From assembly GCF_014643255.1 (NCBI RefSeq), contig NZ_BMJI01000021.1, forward strand, positions 1 to 53,528: 53,528 bases of DNA. The letters run 5' to 3'. Below are positions 29,723-37,828 of this stretch, one piece after another. A model generated the notes under the pieces. That model had not been told where the DNA came from, did not search any database, and saw only the letters and a program-made list of their open reading frames with translations. Made by a program: the position numbers and the translations under genes. How positions within the stretch are numbered: the stretch's first letter is position 1; the number at the start of each line of letters is the position of its first letter. The stretch is from Tersicoccus solisilvae (GTDB lineage Bacteria > Actinomycetota > Actinomycetes > Actinomycetales > Micrococcaceae).

Positions 29723-30910
29723 ATGCGACCCGACCCGTCCTGTTCCCACCCCGTCCACTCCCACCCGCGCGCCGTCCTCGCGCCGCTGGCCGCGTCGGCC
29801 GCGATCGTCCTGGCGCTGACCGGATGCACCGGGGGCGGCCCCGCGGCCGGTTCCCCATCCCCCAGCGGGGCGGCGGGATCCCCGGCGGCGTCGTCGACGA
29901 CGCCTCTGCCGACGTCATCGCGCGCCTCGGGTCCGGACGCGACAGCGAGACCGACCGCGCCCCCCGGTCCCGAGCCGCGGGTGCGGACCGTCGTCGAGCG
30001 TCTCGACACCCCGTGGGCCGTCGCGTTCCTGCCGGACGGCGGTGCGCTGATCACCGAGCGCGACCCCGCCACCGTGCGGCTGGTGCGGGACGGCACGGCG
30101 ACGGAGGTCGCACGGATCGACGCGGCTCGCCCCGCCGGGGAGGGCGGCCTGCTCGGCATCGCCCTCTCCCCGGGATTCGCCCGCGACCAGCGGGTCTTCC
30201 TCTTCTACACGGCCGCGTCCGACAACCGGGTCGAGTCGTTCCGTTACGCCGACGGCCGGTTGACGGAGGGCCGCGTGATCCTCTCCGGCATCGCGAAGAA
30301 CACGACGCACAACGGCGGGCGCATCGCCTTCGGCCCGGACGGCTACCTCTACGTCGGCACGGGCGACGCCCAGAACCGCGGGGCGCCCCAGGACCGCGCG
30401 GCGCTGAACGGGAAGATCCTGCGGATCACGGCGGAGGGCCGCCCGGCACCGGGCAACCCGCTCGGGGACTCCCCCGTCTACAGCTACGGGCACCGCAACG
30501 TGCAGGGGTTGGCCTGGGACGCGGCGGGCCGGCTGTGGGCGACGGAGTTCGGGCCCACCGTGGACGACGAGGTCAACCTGATCCGGGCCGGCGGCAACTA
30601 CGGCTGGCCGGAGGTCACCGGCGCGCCGCACCGGGCGGAGTACGTCGACGCGGCCGTGGTCTGGCCGTCGACGGCGGACAGCTCGCCGTCCGGCGCCGCG
30701 ATCGTGAACGGCTCCCTGTGGGTGGGCGCACTGCGCGGCGAGCGCCTGTGGCAGGTGCCGCTGGACGGAGACCGTGCCGGGGATCCGGTGGCGCACCTGC
30801 AGGGCCGGTACGGCCGCCTGCGGGACGTCGAGCGTGCGCCGGACGGCTCCCTGTGGGTGCTGACCGACCAGGGCGCGGGCTCGTCCATCCTGCGGGTCGA
30901 GGTGGGCTGA
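29723..30910 (+). CDS. Lipoprotein PQQ-dependent aldose sugar dehydrogenase-like protein
   Basis: A 395-residue exported lipoprotein. The signal peptide ends in lipobox LTGC at about 34-37 and a Ser/Pro/Ala-rich linker of about 50 residues follows. The rest is a beta-propeller of the soluble glucose dehydrogenase (GdhB/YliI) family: TPWAVAFLPDGGALITERD, EGGLLGIALSPGF, THNGGRIAFGPDGYLYVGTGD with the catalytic His, YSYGHRNVQGLAWD, and FGPTVDDEVNLIRAGGNYGWP. Family members oxidise aldoses with pyrroloquinoline quinone and calcium. No PQQ synthesis gene is in the window, so the cofactor may be taken up or the protein may be apo. Confidence 0.88.
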   Translation: MRPDPSCSHPVHSHPRAVLAPLAASAAIVLALTGCTGGGPAAGSPSPSGAAGSPAASSTTPLPTSSRASGPDATARPTAPPGPEPRVRTVVERLDTPWAVAFLPDGGALITERDPATVRLVRDGTATEVARIDAARPAGEGGLLGIALSPGFARDQRVFLFYTAASDNRVESFRYADGRLTEGRVILSGIAKNTTHNGGRIAFGPDGYLYVGTGDAQNRGAPQDRAALNGKILRITAEGRPAPGNPLGDSPVYSYGHRNVQGLAWDAAGRLWATEFGPTVDDEVNLIRAGGNYGWPEVTGAPHRAEYVDAAVVWPSTADSSPSGAAIVNGSLWVGALRGERLWQVPLDGDRAGDPVAHLQGRYGRLRDVERAPDGSLWVLTDQGAGSSILRVEVG

Positions 30911-30911
30911 C

Positions 30912-30945
30912 CGGCCGTGGTCCCGGGCCGCCGGCGACGGCCGGG
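30912..30945. terminator. Hairpin between convergent genes
   Basis: Eight-bp stem CCGGCCGT (30912-30919) with its complement at 30938-30945, just after the dehydrogenase stop and before the nitronate monooxygenase stop. It probably serves both directions. Confidence 0.5.
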
Positions 30946-30971
30946 TCGGTTCGCCGCCACGGTGGACCGGA

Positions 30972-32051
30972 TCACCAGCCGCGGGCCAGCGCCCGGATCA
31001 CGTCGGCCGCCGGGCCAGGCGGCGCGTTGCGGTAGCCGGTCCCGGCCCACAGGTGCACCCGGTCCGGGTCGCCGGCGTCCGCCGCGGCGCGCCGCAACGG
31101 CCGGGTGAGGTGGTGGATCGCCGGGTAACCGAGCGGAGCGTCCGCCTCGAACCGCTCGGTGAACGCGTTGCGCAGGCCGCGGGCGGGCCGGCCGGTGAAG
31201 GCGCGAGTGATCACGGTGGGCCCGAGCGCGGGATCGGTCAGGGCGTCCCGGTGCGTGCGGGAGGTGCCGGCCTCGTCGGTACGCAGCAGCAGGGTGCCGA
31301 CCGCGACGGCGACGGCCCCGGCGTCCCGCAGCCCCCGCACCGCCGCCGCTCCGTCGACGCCCCCGGCGGCGATCACCGGCAGCCCCGCGGCCGCCACCAC
31401 CTCGCGGACCAGGTCCGCCGTGGCGATCTTCGTCGGGGGGCGCGCCGGATCCCAGGTGCCGCTGTGGCCGCCGGCCGCCGGTCCCTGCACGACCAGTCCG
31501 TCCACGCCCGCGTCCCGCGCGCCGAGCGCCTCCCGCGGCGTCGTCACCGTCGCCAGCACCCGTGAGCCGGCGCGGCGCAGCTCCGCGATGTCCTCGGTGG
31601 CGGGCAGGCCGAACGTGAGGGAGACGACCGGGACCGGATCGGCGAGCAGCTGGGCGAGCTTGTCCGGCCAGGCGTCGACGTCGCCGATCACCGGTTCCAG
31701 GTCGAGGGTGAGTCCGTAGCGCTCGGCCTCGGGTGCGAGGCGGGCGGCGTACGCGGCGAAGGCGCCCGGGTCGACGTCGTCGCCCGTCCCCGGTACGAAG
31801 AGGTTGACGCCGAACGGCGTGCCGAGCCGCCGGTACGAGCCCAGGGCCTCGGCGAACGCCTCGGGGGTCAGGTACCCACCGGCGAGGAAGGGGAAGCCAC
31901 CGGCCGCGCCGACGGCCCGGGCGAGGTCGGCCGTGCCGGGACCCCCGGCCATGGGGGCGGCGACGATCGGCAGGTCGGTGTCGAGCAGGCCGGCCGCCGC
32001 ACGGTCGGTCTGCGGCTGGTCGCTGCGGTGCGTTCCGGTCGTCTCGGCCAT
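30972..32051 (-). CDS. Nitronate monooxygenase (2-nitropropane dioxygenase family)
   Basis: A 359-residue FMN-dependent TIM-barrel enzyme that oxidises alkyl nitronates such as propionate 3-nitronate. Visible motifs are PIVAAPMAGGPGTADLARAV at the start of the barrel, the central VQGPAAGGHSG (catalytic His), PVIAAGGVDGAAAVRGL and the FMN-phosphate-binding GAVAVAVGTLLLRTDEA. ATG 32051 gives a family-normal N-terminus; upstream lies tRNA-Lys and its terminator. A detoxification role is likely by family. Confidence 0.9.
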   Translation of the reverse strand: MAETTGTHRSDQPQTDRAAAGLLDTDLPIVAAPMAGGPGTADLARAVGAAGGFPFLAGGYLTPEAFAEALGSYRRLGTPFGVNLFVPGTGDDVDPGAFAAYAARLAPEAERYGLTLDLEPVIGDVDAWPDKLAQLLADPVPVVSLTFGLPATEDIAELRRAGSRVLATVTTPREALGARDAGVDGLVVQGPAAGGHSGTWDPARPPTKIATADLVREVVAAAGLPVIAAGGVDGAAAVRGLRDAGAVAVAVGTLLLRTDEAGTSRTHRDALTDPALGPTVITRAFTGRPARGLRNAFTERFEADAPLGYPAIHHLTRPLRRAAADAGDPDRVHLWAGTGYRNAPPGPAADVIRALARGW

Positions 32052-32133
32052 GCCCTGGATCCTCTCATCCGGGCGCGGGGATCCGGGAGCAGACGATTCG
32101 GACCGCGAGACCAGCCCGACAGCAGAACACCGA

Positions 32134-32168
32134 CAACAGAAAACCCCCCGGCCCGATGGACCGGAGGG
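32134..32168 (-). terminator. tRNA-Lys terminator
   Basis: Stem 32144-32151 with 32161-32168, followed on the minus strand by TTTTCTGTTG. It lies directly downstream of tRNA-Lys and before the nitronate monooxygenase start. Confidence 0.75.
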
Positions 32169-32182
32169 TGTTTCTTCTGGGG

Positions 32183-32255
32183 TGCGCCCCCTCGGACTCG
32201 AACCGAGAACCCATTGATTAAGAGTCAATTGCTCTGCCAATTGAGCTAGAGGCGC
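32183..32255 (-). tRNA. tRNA-Lys (CTT)
   Basis: 73-nt cloverleaf on the minus strand. The acceptor GCGCCTC pairs with GGGGCGC including one G-T pair, the anticodon stem is ATTGA/TCAAT and the loop CTCTTAA carries CTT. CCA is not encoded. Confidence 0.96.
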
Positions 32256-32386
32256 GTGTTCCCTGGGCCGTCGGGAGCGGTTCCGGACCGGTGTCCGGGA
32301 GCCTCTCCGACGTCGTCGGCAACAGCATGAAACCCTAGCAGCTGGATCGTCCGATCACGAAATCGGGCGATCCGGCCGTGCCCGGG

Positions 32387-32863
32387 TCAGGACGTGGCGG
32401 CCGACGAGAGATCGTCGTCATCCGGGAGCATCCCGGCACTCTGCCACCGCGCGTCGCCGAGGCTCGCGATGATGCCGACGAGTTGCGCGCGCAGCTCGTC
32501 GCTGCTGCGATCGCCGCCGGGCAGGAGGTCCCGCTCGATCCGCCGCGACCGCTCGAGTGCGGTGCGGCCGGCATCGGTGATCGTGACGACGTGGCTGCGG
32601 CGGTCCTGCTCGTCCCGTTGCCGACTGACGTGGCCGTGGATCTGCAGCCGGTGCAGGGTCTTGCCCATGGTCTGGGCCTGCACCTTGACGAGGGAGGCGA
32701 GACGCGCCTGCGTCATGGGGCCGTACGCCGCCAGGACGTCGAGTGCGATGACACCGGCGTGGGTGACGCCGATGGAGGCGAGATTCTCATTCCAGGAGTG
32801 CTCGACCAGACGCGCCGCCGTCGACAGCAAACGGCTGGTCGGCCAGAGTGACGGCTGAGGCAT
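32387..32863 (-). CDS. MarR-family transcriptional regulator (leaderless)
   Basis: A 158-residue winged-helix regulator: the N-terminal dimer helix, the helix-turn-helix (MTQARLASLVKVQAQTMGKTLHRL near 50-73) and the wing with DRRSHVVTITDAGR near 88-101. There is no cysteine, so it is not a thiol-redox sensor of the OhrR kind. A perfect TATAAT ends seven bases before the ATG and no ribosome site exists, so its mRNA should start at the ATG. It is divergent from the peroxiredoxin gene; joint control through the 139-bp gap is possible. Confidence 0.9.
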   Translation of the reverse strand: MPQPSLWPTSRLLSTAARLVEHSWNENLASIGVTHAGVIALDVLAAYGPMTQARLASLVKVQAQTMGKTLHRLQIHGHVSRQRDEQDRRSHVVTITDAGRTALERSRRIERDLLPGGDRSSDELRAQLVGIIASLGDARWQSAGMLPDDDDLSSAATS

Positions 32864-32870
32864 GCACAGA

Positions 32871-32896
32871 ATTATAGCGTCCGTCAGCCGACTGAT
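32871..32896 (-). promoter_or_regulatory. Promoter and dyad of the MarR gene
   Basis: A consensus -10 TATAAT (32871-32876) on the minus strand, no good -35. Immediately upstream, CGTCAG-CCGA-CTGATG (about 32882-32897) forms a near-symmetric dyad in the spacer and -35 area, where an autorepressing MarR protein would block polymerase. Confidence 0.6.
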
Positions 32897-33002
32897 GGTT
32901 CACCCGGGCATGAAAAGTACGCCTCGAGGCCGTCGAGGGGTCGGGATACGCTGGGTGGGGCGACGACGCCTCCCCCGCCTCCACCGGCCGAAAGTGCGGA
33001 TC

Positions 33003-33470
33003 ATGCAGCGACTGAGCAGGGGCGACATCGCCCCCGACTTCACCCTTCCCGACGCGACCGGCACCGCCGTGCACCTGCACGACCTGCGGGGCCGGAAGGT
33101 CGTCGCCTACTTCTACCCCGCGGCGGGCACGCCGGGGTGCACGAAGGAGGCCTGTGATTTCCGTGACAGCCTCGCCTCGTTGCAGTCGGCCGGCTACACC
33201 GTCGTCGGTATCAGCCCGGACCCGCCCGCGAAGCTGGCCTCCTTCGCCGAGAAGGAGGCGCTGACCTTCCCGTTGCTCTCCGACGCCGACCACGCGGTCG
33301 CCGAGGCCTGGGGCGCCTGGGGCGAGAAGAAGAACTACGGGCGGACCTACGATGGGCTGGTCCGGTCCACCGTCGTGCTCGACGAGGAGGGCGTCGTCCA
33401 CCTGGCGCAGTACAACGTGCGCGCCACGGGTCACGTCGCCAAGCTTCGCCGCGACCTCGGCATCGACTGA
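33003..33470 (+). CDS. bcp: Thioredoxin-dependent peroxiredoxin (BCP/PrxQ)
   Basis: Reduces hydrogen peroxide and organic hydroperoxides in the cytoplasm. The 155-residue protein has the thioredoxin fold with peroxidatic Cys in YPAAGTPGCTKEACDFRD; the second Cys five residues later is the usual PrxQ resolving Cys. The active-site Thr and the later conserved Arg (VRST) are present. The start ATG 33003 gives the standard MQRLSRGDIAPDFTLPD beginning; the longer upstream frame overlaps the MarR promoter. Thioredoxin partners are elsewhere. Confidence 0.93.
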   Translation: MQRLSRGDIAPDFTLPDATGTAVHLHDLRGRKVVAYFYPAAGTPGCTKEACDFRDSLASLQSAGYTVVGISPDPPAKLASFAEKEALTFPLLSDADHAVAEAWGAWGEKKNYGRTYDGLVRSTVVLDEEGVVHLAQYNVRATGHVAKLRRDLGID

Positions 33471-33557
33471 GGTCCGGACGGGCGGTGGCGCCGTGACCCA
33501 GGCCGACGTCGGCCTCGGACGCGCGGGTAGACTGACCGCGCCCTGCCGACGGGGCGC

Positions 33558-33639
33558 GCGCGAGTGGTGGAACTGGTAGACACGCAGGATTTAGGTTCCT
33601 GTGCCCCCGGGTGTGCGGGTTCGAGTCCCGCCTCGCGCA
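33558..33639 (+). tRNA. tRNA-Leu (TAG)
   Basis: 82-nt class II tRNA. Acceptor GCGCGAG pairs with CTCGCGC, the anticodon stem is CAGGA/TCCTG with loop TTTAGGT (TAG), there is a long variable arm, and the T-arm is GCGGGTTCGAGTCCCGC. CCA is not encoded. A -10-like TAGACT lies at 33528-33533, and a palindrome GGCCGACGTCGGCC at 33501-33514 may end the bcp transcript. Confidence 0.95.
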
Positions 33640-33803
33640 CCCACCCGGCCCGGCCGCGGGAAATCGTGCCCGACGCCGTGGCGACGCTCCCCCAACCGTT
33701 ACCGGCGGGTTAGGCTCCTGACCACCGTGAGGCGCGCCACAGCCGCCCGCGGGGCGGGACGCAGGAGCGGTCCCCGCCGATCACTCGCATCGGAGGAGAT
33801 GCC

Positions 33804-35492
33804 ATGTCAGCAACACCCCCGGCCGGGCGCGGGAGCCGCCCGCGCCTTCGCGCCGCCGGCGCCACGGCCATCCTGGTAACCAGCGCCCTCGCGCTCTCGG
33901 GCTGCGTCCAGAGCCAGCGGACGGAGTCCGGCAACGGCGGCGGGTCCGTCAACTCGACGTTCGTCTTCGCGGCGTCGTCGGACCCGAAGTCCCTCGACCC
34001 CGCCTTCGCCAGCGACGGCGAGTCCTTCCGCGTGAGCCGGCAGGTGTTCGAGGGCCTCGTCGGCACCAAGCCCGGCACCGCCGACCCCGCGCCGCTGCTC
34101 GCCGAGTCGTGGAAGACGTCCGCGGACGGCCTGACGCACACCTTCGAGCTCAAGAAGGACGTGAAGTTCCAGGACGGCACCCCGTTCAACGCCGCCGCCG
34201 TCTGCGCCAACTTCGACCGCTGGTACAACTTCAAGGGCATCCAGCAGTCCGAGAACCTGGCGTACTACTACGGCTCGCTGTTCAAGGGCTTCAAGGACAA
34301 GCCGGAGAACGCGGTCTACAAGTCCTGCTCCGCCACCGGCGACGCGCAGGCCACCGTCACCCTCGCCAAGCCGTTCGCGGGGTTCATCGCGTCCCTGTCG
34401 CTGCCCGCGTTCGGCATGCAGAGCCCGACGGCGCTGCAGAAGTACAACGCCAACGCCGTCGCCGGCACCGCGGACTCGCCGCAGCTGAGCGAGTACGCCA
34501 AGGGGCACCCGGTGGGCACCGGCCCGTTCAAGTTCGACAAGTGGGACGTCGGCCAGCAGATCGAGCTGTCCAGCAACGACGACTACTGGGGCGACAAGGG
34601 CCAGATCAAGAAGATCATCTTCCGGGTGATCGACGACGCCAACGCCCGCCGGCAGGCTCTCGAGTCCGGCAGCATCGACGGGTACGACCTGGTGGCGCCC
34701 GCCGACACGCAGTCGCTGAAGGACAAGGGCATGAAGGTCATCCAGCGCGATCCGTTCAACATCCTCTACCTGGGCTTCAACCAGGCGAAGAAGGAACTGA
34801 AGGACGTGCGGGTGCGGCAGGCCATCGCCTACGCCATCGACAAGGACGCCCTCGTCAAGCAGACCCTGCCCGAGGGCACGAAGGTCGCCACCCAGTTCGT
34901 GCCCGAGTCGGTCAACGGCTACAACAAGGACGTCACGAGCTACCCGACGGACAAGAACAAGGCCAAGGAGCTGCTGAAGGAGGCCGGGTACCCCAACGGG
35001 TTCACGATCGACTTCAACTACCCGACCAACGTGTCCCGGCCCTACATGCCGACCCCGGAGCAGACCTTCACCAACCTCAGCGCCCAGCTCGCCGAGGTCG
35101 GCATCAAGGTCAACCCGAAGCCGCTGAAGTGGTCGCCGGACTACCTGGAGAAGACGCAGGGCACCGCGGACCACGGCATCCACCTGCTCGGGTGGACCGG
35201 CGACTACAACGACACGGACAACTTCGTGGGCGTGTTCTTCGGCCACCAGAAGCCCGAGTGGGGCTTCTCCAACCCGAGCCTGTTCGACGAGCTGACCAAG
35301 GCCCGCGGCGTCAGCAAGCTCGAGGAGCAGACCCCGCTGTACGAGAAGATCAACGACGACATCATGAAGTTCGTGCCGGGCGTCCCGCTCGCGCACCCCG
35401 CGCCGTCGCTCGGCTTCGCGTCCCGCGTCGAGTCCTACCCCGCCAGCCCCGTCCAGGACGAGGTGTTCAACGAGATCAAGCTGACCAGCTGA
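33804..35492 (+). CDS. Oligopeptide/dipeptide ABC transporter substrate-binding lipoprotein
   Basis: A 562-residue lipoprotein of solute-binding family 5 (DppA/OppA). The signal peptide ends with lipobox LSGC at about 31-34. Characteristic segments are KSLDPAFASDGESFRVSRQVFEGL, VKFQDGTPFNAAAVCANFDRWY, PVGTGPFKF and VRVRQAIAYAIDKDALVKQTL. It delivers peptides, or possibly other solutes, to the permeases that follow. A strong GGAGGAG ribosome site precedes ATG 33804. Its closest relative in the window is the binding protein at 41008, with many identical stretches. Confidence 0.93.
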   Translation: MSATPPAGRGSRPRLRAAGATAILVTSALALSGCVQSQRTESGNGGGSVNSTFVFAASSDPKSLDPAFASDGESFRVSRQVFEGLVGTKPGTADPAPLLAESWKTSADGLTHTFELKKDVKFQDGTPFNAAAVCANFDRWYNFKGIQQSENLAYYYGSLFKGFKDKPENAVYKSCSATGDAQATVTLAKPFAGFIASLSLPAFGMQSPTALQKYNANAVAGTADSPQLSEYAKGHPVGTGPFKFDKWDVGQQIELSSNDDYWGDKGQIKKIIFRVIDDANARRQALESGSIDGYDLVAPADTQSLKDKGMKVIQRDPFNILYLGFNQAKKELKDVRVRQAIAYAIDKDALVKQTLPEGTKVATQFVPESVNGYNKDVTSYPTDKNKAKELLKEAGYPNGFTIDFNYPTNVSRPYMPTPEQTFTNLSAQLAEVGIKVNPKPLKWSPDYLEKTQGTADHGIHLLGWTGDYNDTDNFVGVFFGHQKPEWGFSNPSLFDELTKARGVSKLEEQTPLYEKINDDIMKFVPGVPLAHPAPSLGFASRVESYPASPVQDEVFNEIKLTS

Positions 35493-35631
35493 CCACCCAC
35501 CGTGGGCCGTCGGAGCGATCCGGCGGCCCACGGCCCACCCCGCCCCCGTCCGCCGGCCCGCCCGGCCGTCCGCCGCGGCGGCGCGGCACCGTCGTCCGGC
35601 GGGACCGCCGTCGTCAGCCACGAGGAGCACC

Positions 35632-36636
35632 GTGCTTCGAGTCATCGGCAAGCGCATCGCGCTGCTGATCCCCACCCTCATCGGGTTGTCCATCCTGCTG
35701 TTCGCCTGGGTGCGTTCCCTGCCCGGCGGGCCGGCCACCGCCCTGCTCGGCGACCGCGCCACGCCCGAGGCCGTCGCCCAGATCAACGCCGCCTACGGGT
35801 TCGACCGGCCCATCCTCGAGCAGTACGTCACGTACCTCGGCAAGCTGCTCTCCGGCGACTTCGGCACGTCCATCACGACGAGCCGGCCCGTGCTGGAGGA
35901 GTTCGCCACCCGGTTCCCGGCCACGGTGGAACTGACCATCGTCGCCCTCGTCTTCGCCATCGGCCTGGGCATCCCGCTGGGCTACGTCGCCGCACGCTAC
36001 CGCGGCCGGTTGGTCGACCACGGCTCCGTCGTGCTCAGCCTCCTCGGCATCACCGTGCCCGTGTTCTTCCTCGCGTTCATCCTCAAGTGGATCTTCGCCA
36101 TCCAGCTGCACTGGCTGCCCACCGACGGGCGGCAGGACCCCCGGATCGACGCCACGCACGCCACCGGGTTCTTCGTGCTCGACGGGTTCCTGACCGGCGA
36201 GCTCGACTCGGCGTGGAACGCCTTCACCCACCTGATCCTGCCCGGCATCGCCCTGGGCACCATCCCGCTGGCGATCATCGTGCGCATCACCCGCGCCTCG
36301 GTGCTCGAGGTGCAGAACGCCGACTACGTGCGCACCGCCCGGGCGAAGGGCCTGCGGCAGGCGACCATCCGCGACCGGTTCGTGCTGCGCAACGCGCTGC
36401 TGCCGGTGGTGACGACGATCGGTCTGCAGCTGGGCCTGCTGATCTCCGGCGCGGTGCTGACCGAGACCGTCTTCGCGTTCAGCGGCATCGGCCGGTTCCT
36501 GCGGGACGCCATCTTCAATCTCGACTATCCCGTGCTGCAGGGCTTCATCATCCTGATCGCGATCATGTACTCGCTGATCAACCTGATCGTGGACATCAGC
36601 TACGGCCTCATCGACCCCAGGGTGCGTGTGCAATGA
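35632..36636 (+). CDS. Dipeptide-type ABC permease, DppB family
   Basis: A 334-residue membrane protein of six helices. The N-terminal helix ALLIPTLIGLSILLFAWV at about 9-27 precedes the motif PGGPA, and the EAA loop of the permease family is TRASVLEVQNADYVRTARAKGLRQATIRDRFVLRNALLPV. It is the first half of the membrane channel. GTG 35632 follows GAGGAGCACC. Its stop overlaps the next gene's start as ATGA. Confidence 0.93.
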   Translation: MLRVIGKRIALLIPTLIGLSILLFAWVRSLPGGPATALLGDRATPEAVAQINAAYGFDRPILEQYVTYLGKLLSGDFGTSITTSRPVLEEFATRFPATVELTIVALVFAIGLGIPLGYVAARYRGRLVDHGSVVLSLLGITVPVFFLAFILKWIFAIQLHWLPTDGRQDPRIDATHATGFFVLDGFLTGELDSAWNAFTHLILPGIALGTIPLAIIVRITRASVLEVQNADYVRTARAKGLRQATIRDRFVLRNALLPVVTTIGLQLGLLISGAVLTETVFAFSGIGRFLRDAIFNLDYPVLQGFIILIAIMYSLINLIVDISYGLIDPRVRVQ

Positions 36637-37589
36637 GTGCGACTCTTCCCCCGGCCTCCACCCCGTCGTCGAGCCTGGCACCCGAGCCCGGCCCGGGTAC
36701 CGCGGTCGACGCCCGCGGCGGAGGCAGCCTCTGGCACGAGGCCTTCCTGCGGTTGCGCCGGAACCCGGCCGCCATCGCCGGCGCCGTCATCGTGGTGCTG
36801 TTCGTGCTCGTCGCGCTGCTCGCGCCGGTGCTGGCCCCCCATGGCGGGGACGACCTGCCCGGCCGGCAGTACATCACCCCGACCCACATCCCCGGCTTCG
36901 GGGAGGTCGACGGCTTCCCGCTCGGGCTGGACCGGTTCGGCGGCGACGTGCTCTCGAAGCTGATCTGGGGCGCCCAGGCGTCCCTGCTGATCGGCATCGT
37001 CTCGACCGCACTGGGCCTGGCCGGCGGCATGCTGCTCGGCCTGCTCGCGGGCGGTTTCGGCGGGTGGGTGGACAGCATCATCATGCGCGTCGTCGACGTC
37101 CTGCTCTCCGTGCCGAACCTGCTGCTCGCGGTCAGCATCGCCGCCGTGCTCGGCCAGGGTTCGGCCGCTGTCATGATCGCGATCGGCGCCTCGCAGGTGC
37201 CGATCTTCGCCCGGCTGCTGCGCTCGTCCATGCTCTCGCAGCGCGGCGCCGACTACGTGCTCGCCGCCCGCACCCTGGGCCTCTCCCGGAGCCGGATCAC
37301 GATCAACCACCTGCTGCCGAACAGCATCGGGCCGGTCATCGTGCAGGCGACGCTGACGCTGGCCACCGCCGTCATCGACGCGGCGGCCCTGTCCTTCCTC
37401 GGACTCGGCGGCGGCCGGCCGGAGACGGCCGAGTGGGGGCGGATGCTCACCTATGCGCAGAACGAGCTCGCCGTCGCCCCGCAGCTGGCCTTCCTCCCCG
37501 GCATCTGCATCGCCATCACCGCGCTGGGCTTCACCCTGCTCGGTGAGTCGCTGCGGGAGTCACTGGACCCGAAGACGCGCAGCGTCTGA
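36633..37589 (+). CDS. Dipeptide-type ABC permease, DppC family
   Basis: A 318-residue membrane protein, second half of the channel. A Pro/Ser-rich cytoplasmic tail of about 35 residues and OppC_N helix (AIAGAVIVVLFVLVALLAPVL) precede the transport domain. The LGLDRFGGDVLSKLIWGAQASL region and the EAA loop LSQRGADYVLAARTLGLSRSRITINHLLPN are clear. Translation is coupled to the DppB gene by an ATGA overlap. The binding protein and permeases are on this strand, but the ATPase is on the other strand beyond the repeat-bracketed nuclease gene. Confidence 0.93.
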   Translation: MSATLPPASTPSSSLAPEPGPGTAVDARGGGSLWHEAFLRLRRNPAAIAGAVIVVLFVLVALLAPVLAPHGGDDLPGRQYITPTHIPGFGEVDGFPLGLDRFGGDVLSKLIWGAQASLLIGIVSTALGLAGGMLLGLLAGGFGGWVDSIIMRVVDVLLSVPNLLLAVSIAAVLGQGSAAVMIAIGASQVPIFARLLRSSMLSQRGADYVLAARTLGLSRSRITINHLLPNSIGPVIVQATLTLATAVIDAAALSFLGLGGGRPETAEWGRMLTYAQNELAVAPQLAFLPGICIAITALGFTLLGESLRESLDPKTRSV

Positions 37590-37609
37590 GGCCCGTCCCC
37601 GGTCGGGCG

Positions 37610-37802
37610 TGAGTCCGCCAGTTCCGCCCTCGGTCTCGCGTGAGTCCGTCAGTTCCGCCCTCGGTCTCGCGTGAGTCCGTCAGTCCCGCCCTCGGTCTCG
37701 CGTGAGTCCGTCAGTCCCGCCCTCGGTCTCGCGTGAGTCCGTCAGTCCCGCCCTTCCACCCCGGTCTTTGACCACCTCCTGAGGGCGGAACTGACGGACT
37801 CA
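37610..37802. repeat. 31-bp tandem array with hairpin, locus B
   Basis: Five copies of a 31-bp unit begin at 37610, 37641, 37672, 37703 and 37734, each opening with TGAGTCCGTCAGTTCCGCCC or a one- to two-base variant. The fifth copy is the left arm of a hairpin: 37734-37754 pairs with 37782-37802 with one mismatch, over a 27-base spacer (37755-37781) containing CCCCGGTCTTTGAC. It starts 20 bases after the DppC stop and ends 26 bases before the nuclease gene stop. Confidence 0.95.
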
Positions 37803-37828
37803 TCCAGCACGTTCGTCGTCTCGTGGCA

